A DNA stretch of 64,000 nucleotides from Lepisosteus oculatus (taxonomy: Eukaryota > Chordata > Actinopteri > Semionotiformes > Lepisosteidae). Shown one piece after another: positions 61,001-64,000 of this stretch (positions are counted from its first letter, which is position 1; each line of letters begins with the position of its first letter). The notes under the pieces are model-generated. The model had not been told where the DNA came from. It was given only the letters and a program-made list of their open reading frames with translations, and made no database searches. Made by a program: the position numbers and the translations under genes. The stretch spans positions 35,473,148-35,537,147 of the forward strand of contig NC_090706.1 of assembly GCF_040954835.1 (NCBI RefSeq), in the 5' to 3' direction.

Positions 61001-63874
61001 GGCTAACAGTACAGAAAAGCAAGGATCTTAAATTTTTATGTGCTAAAAAATTGAAATTCTCTAAAAAAAACAAATCTTTTCCCATCTGGAGTTGCATTTC
61101 CATTGCTGCTAGATTTAAATATAAACTTGTGTAAATAGACACTGCCTTTCTGTTATGGAATAAATATTTTATTACAGAACAATTGGAACTGTACTGTTAG
61201 AATATTTGGGAATGCATAAAGTGAATACATATAAATTAGCAATTAAATTGTTTTTACAGCCTGTTCAACGGTATAATTCAGACAATGTTATTCCAACCAA
61301 ACTTAAACAAACGTAAAGCTCAATGTATGAATATACTGCTCTAAAAAAATGCAGGACTTCAGATATCATCACTATAGCTGGGGACCTTTAAAAATAAAAT
61401 GTTATTAACGTAGAAACAGTTTTAAGCAGATCCAAACATACTGTGGTACTGTATGTCCATGTGAAACAGAAGATTCAAATATCATGTACAGTCCTTAAAT
61501 TCTTCTTGCACTTTTTTCTGGAGAAAGCAGGTAATAAATACAGAGCTCAAGGCCACAAGAGCTAGTTTGGTATAAATGCATATTGACTCAGAATTAATTA
61601 TAGAACATCTCAAGATTATGTCGCATTTTTAAGACAAACATATTTAACAATTTGAAAATAAACAATTCCTCCATCAAAAAGCCATTTCTGTGCTTTCGTA
61701 CAGCAACAGTATTTCTAAGAGTCTTGCTGATGAGCCACAGAGACACAACTATATATCTAATTGGGAGAGTTCTGACCAACACCCCAGTTCTTCTAGTAGA
61801 GTTAACTTACAAAGATGCATGCCATACCCTTTTGTAAGTCCAGTTCAAACAGTAGGCAGTGACTTTCCCAAAAGGTTGAGCAATCCTTAGGAGAGAGTAG
61901 TCAGAAAACTTTACAAAAGGAAGCATTGTGATGAAAACTGATCTTCCACTTGGGCCCTTTGGAAAAACAGGTAAATGACAAAAGTTTAGGAAGACAGACT
62001 GTAATACATTAAATGTGATTAGAACATGTATACCAGCACTACATACTGTATGCTTTGGATTTACCATGACCTAGAGTCCAACAGTGTTTGTATACACATG
62101 CTATATCTAGGGCAACATAATTTCTGATATCATCTCAAAGAATATACTTTCTATGATGGAATTCAAACTCAATATTTCTCTCAACAGACTTTATTATAAA
62201 GCCCTCAGGACAATTCCGGATCACCCAGACAGCATTTTGTACCTCCAGCAACCTTATTATAAAGCATATCACCCAAACCCTAATATAAGACAAGTTCAGT
62301 CATGAACAAAGAAAACTCTGCCAAGTCATATAACAGATAATTAAAATATCTAGGTCAGCAGTTCCCAAGTTTTACAAACATTGTTTTTCAATTTTCAGCA
62401 TTTTACCTAAGATATTTAACAGTCTGTATTCAGTAAACAGTCAGAATGTATGCAACTTGCATTATGTAAAATTAGTCATTACCTCAACAAATAATTTGCA
62501 AAGCACAGTAGGACCTTTGCACGCACATATGTATATTGAGTAATTTAATGAAATGGCTGGTGCAGTTTTCATTACTTTGAAAACAAAATGTAAGGTTGGA
62601 GTGATGAGTTTTAACCTTAAACCTGATTCTGCATCACATTTGTCCCCCACAGCTACTGCCGGGTCTCCAGATACCACCCCCTACATCTTGGATGAAATAC
62701 TCCTTTTTGTTTCTAGCTTAACAGTGTGATATTTTAGCTCTTTTTCTATTAGTTTTGCATGCATGATGGGGTAAATATATGCTAAAAAGATCCAAGCATT
62801 GGCAGCACCTATACTTCATTTTATTTTTTTTCATGAACATACCTCTAACTCCTCCTTTTCAAGCCATAGACTTATCGTGACAGGTTTGCCACACACTAGT
62901 GCTGTCTTGGTTGTACTGTAAAATTCTACCATTTTGCTTGCTGCTTCTTTTGTTGGTAATTCCAGTAGTGCCTAATATAACAAGGAAATCAATGTATATT
63001 AGAGACAATGTTAGACACTTACAAATCTGTTCCAAAAAGAGCTAAAAAATAATCTGCTGCTTCAATCACAACATATTATCTGCATGCTATAACATTTAAG
63101 GCAGTATGTCAAGTTTTGTAAGAAAAATGTCATGTTACATATGTCACAGGGTACACCAACCATAATTAGTATTGCTATTACTTAAGTGTTCCTTTTTATA
63201 TACAACACCACTTTTATAGTATCTATGATTCACTCCAAAAATATATAAACCTCTATTTTTCTAACAGCACTACCATCAATGTACCCAAGATTACATTAGC
63301 ACTGAAATGTTTCCCATACCAGAAATAAGGGGCTAACAGAGACCTGTTGAATCTTTATTGTAAAGAAGCTCATACATAAATTCAATTCAATTCAATTTAA
63401 GTGGACAGGAACATACAACTTTTTACATTTAATACATATCTACAAACCACATGATCAATCATCATTTTTTCAGAGTGGTGTATAACGAACAACAAACTAA
63501 ATGACGTATATTAATGTCAAAAGGTAACATCAGTGTAGCCCCATAGCTGTAGTGAACATTTATTGAAGTTACTGGCTTTATGTGATAATAGGAGATGTGC
63601 CACTAGCTCAAATTATTAAGGGCACTTACTTCATTTTTGTAGTACTGTATTAGGTGCTTGGTAACTTTCCCAAAAGGTTTGGCAAGATAAAAAATGTCCT
63701 CCTTAGAGCCATATCCTCTTCTGAAGTCTTTAATGACAACAACTCTTCCAGCCTGTTAAAAAGCACACAATATTTTCACCTTAATTGCTGTAGGGCAAAC
63801 ATTCTTTGTCCTCGGCAACAGAAAAGAGAGAAAACAAAATTGTATACTAACCCTTAAAGATTCCTGCAGGTGTC
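58023..63874 (-). CDS. second, tandem matrin-3-like gene (3' part; 5' part beyond window)
   Basis: Nine coding exons are visible: 63,874-63,852 (23-bp micro-exon), 63,752-63,630, 62,971-62,843, 61,956-61,828, 60,873-60,743, 60,236-59,945, 59,689-59,494, 59,092-58,971 and 58,061-58,023, about 394 codons. They encode RRM ([14 protein letters not shown] / [12 protein letters not shown]), RRM ([20 protein letters not shown] / [12 protein letters not shown]), a Lys/Glu-rich region ([19 protein letters not shown]), the GPYQPNNPV motif, ZF2 ([20 protein letters not shown] to HYQKLK) and tail [12 protein letters not shown]. Exon sizes and phases mirror the distal half of the neighbouring gene. ZF2 is closer to human MATR3 here than in the neighbour (human [20 protein letters not shown]). 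RNP1 of the first RRM is altered to ALLELP. The frame is open throughout, so it looks functional. It cannot be told here whether its missing 5' part has ZF1 and a further RRM pair. Confidence 0.85.
61957..62842 (-). other. intron of the second matrin-3-like gene, nothing recognised
   Basis: An AT-rich GT-AG intron between the two RRMs, with no embedded gene or named repeat. Other introns of this gene (60,874-61,827, 59,093-59,493, 58,062-58,970 and 62,972-63,629) are equally plain, apart from a short AATTC repeat near 63,380-63,397. Confidence 0.5.
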
Positions 63875-64000
63875 CTAAAAGGAAAATGAAGACATTTCAG
63901 GACTTTCTGTATTTCTAATAACACTTTTATACTCATAAACTGAGTATGTATGGACCATAAACTGTCATTTCTCATGCAAAAGTTAGGATATTAAATGCAC

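Noticed and set aside
1-64000. CRISPR arrays, bacterial operons, integrases or other prokaryotic systems
   Set aside because: The sequence is plainly vertebrate, with spliced genes and poly(A) signals; no regularly spaced repeats or prokaryotic genes are present.

Overview
The window is vertebrate nuclear DNA, most likely from a ray-finned fish. The evidence is AT-rich sequence, GT-AG introns of mostly 0.1-2.3 kb, and recognisable vertebrate genes: neurog1, paip2, a TRIM E3 ligase and two tandem matrin-3-like genes. A tandem pair of matrin-3-like genes is, from memory, also a feature of zebrafish (matr3l1.1/matr3l1.2). A non-teleost fish such as gar or bowfin would fit, but the sequence alone does not decide the species.

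Layout. Positions 1-13,500 hold no gene that I can support; this is the 3' flank of neurog1 and contains several blocks that look like candidate enhancers. neurog1 (minus strand, coding 14,415-15,065) has a TATA box, a 122-bp intron in its 5' UTR and a 216-residue product. Positions 15,400-26,350 are intergenic sequence upstream of neurog1, with candidate regulatory blocks, a near-perfect homeodomain-type palindrome at 18,508-18,531 and the 3' end of an old LINE. paip2 (minus, coding exons 27,740-29,477, promoter near 32 kb) encodes 124 residues. A six-coding-exon TRIM gene (plus, 33,659-38,834) encodes a 520-residue RING, B-box, coiled-coil, PRY-SPRY protein. A DNA-transposon MITE lies at 40,657-41,181. 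A matrin-3-like gene (minus, coding 42,027-53,783, promoter near 56.1 kb) can be read in frame through 20 coding exons as 1,132 residues. Just upstream of it, on the same strand, are the last nine coding exons of a second matrin-3-like gene (58,023-63,874) whose 5' part lies beyond the window.

The main point of interest is the first matrin-3-like gene. Known mammalian matrin 3 is about 847 residues with ZF1-RRM1-RRM2-acidic-ZF2. This gene reads ZF1-RRM1-RRM2-acidic-RRM3-RRM4-Lys/Glu-rich-ZF2. Every RRM is split into two exons at the same place, just before the RNP1-like motif, and the phases match between the two pairs. This points to an internal duplication of an exon cassette. The neighbouring second gene repeats the distal half (RRM-RRM-Lys/Glu-ZF2) with the same exon phases.

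The order matr3 then paip2 on one strand matches the adjacent MATR3-PAIP2 pair on human 5q31. Here a TRIM gene sits between them on the opposite strand, with an IRF-type GAAACTGAAA element close to its start. The genes do not form one pathway: neurog1 is a neurogenic transcription factor, paip2 a translational repressor, the TRIM a probable ubiquitin ligase, and the matrins nuclear RNA-binding proteins.
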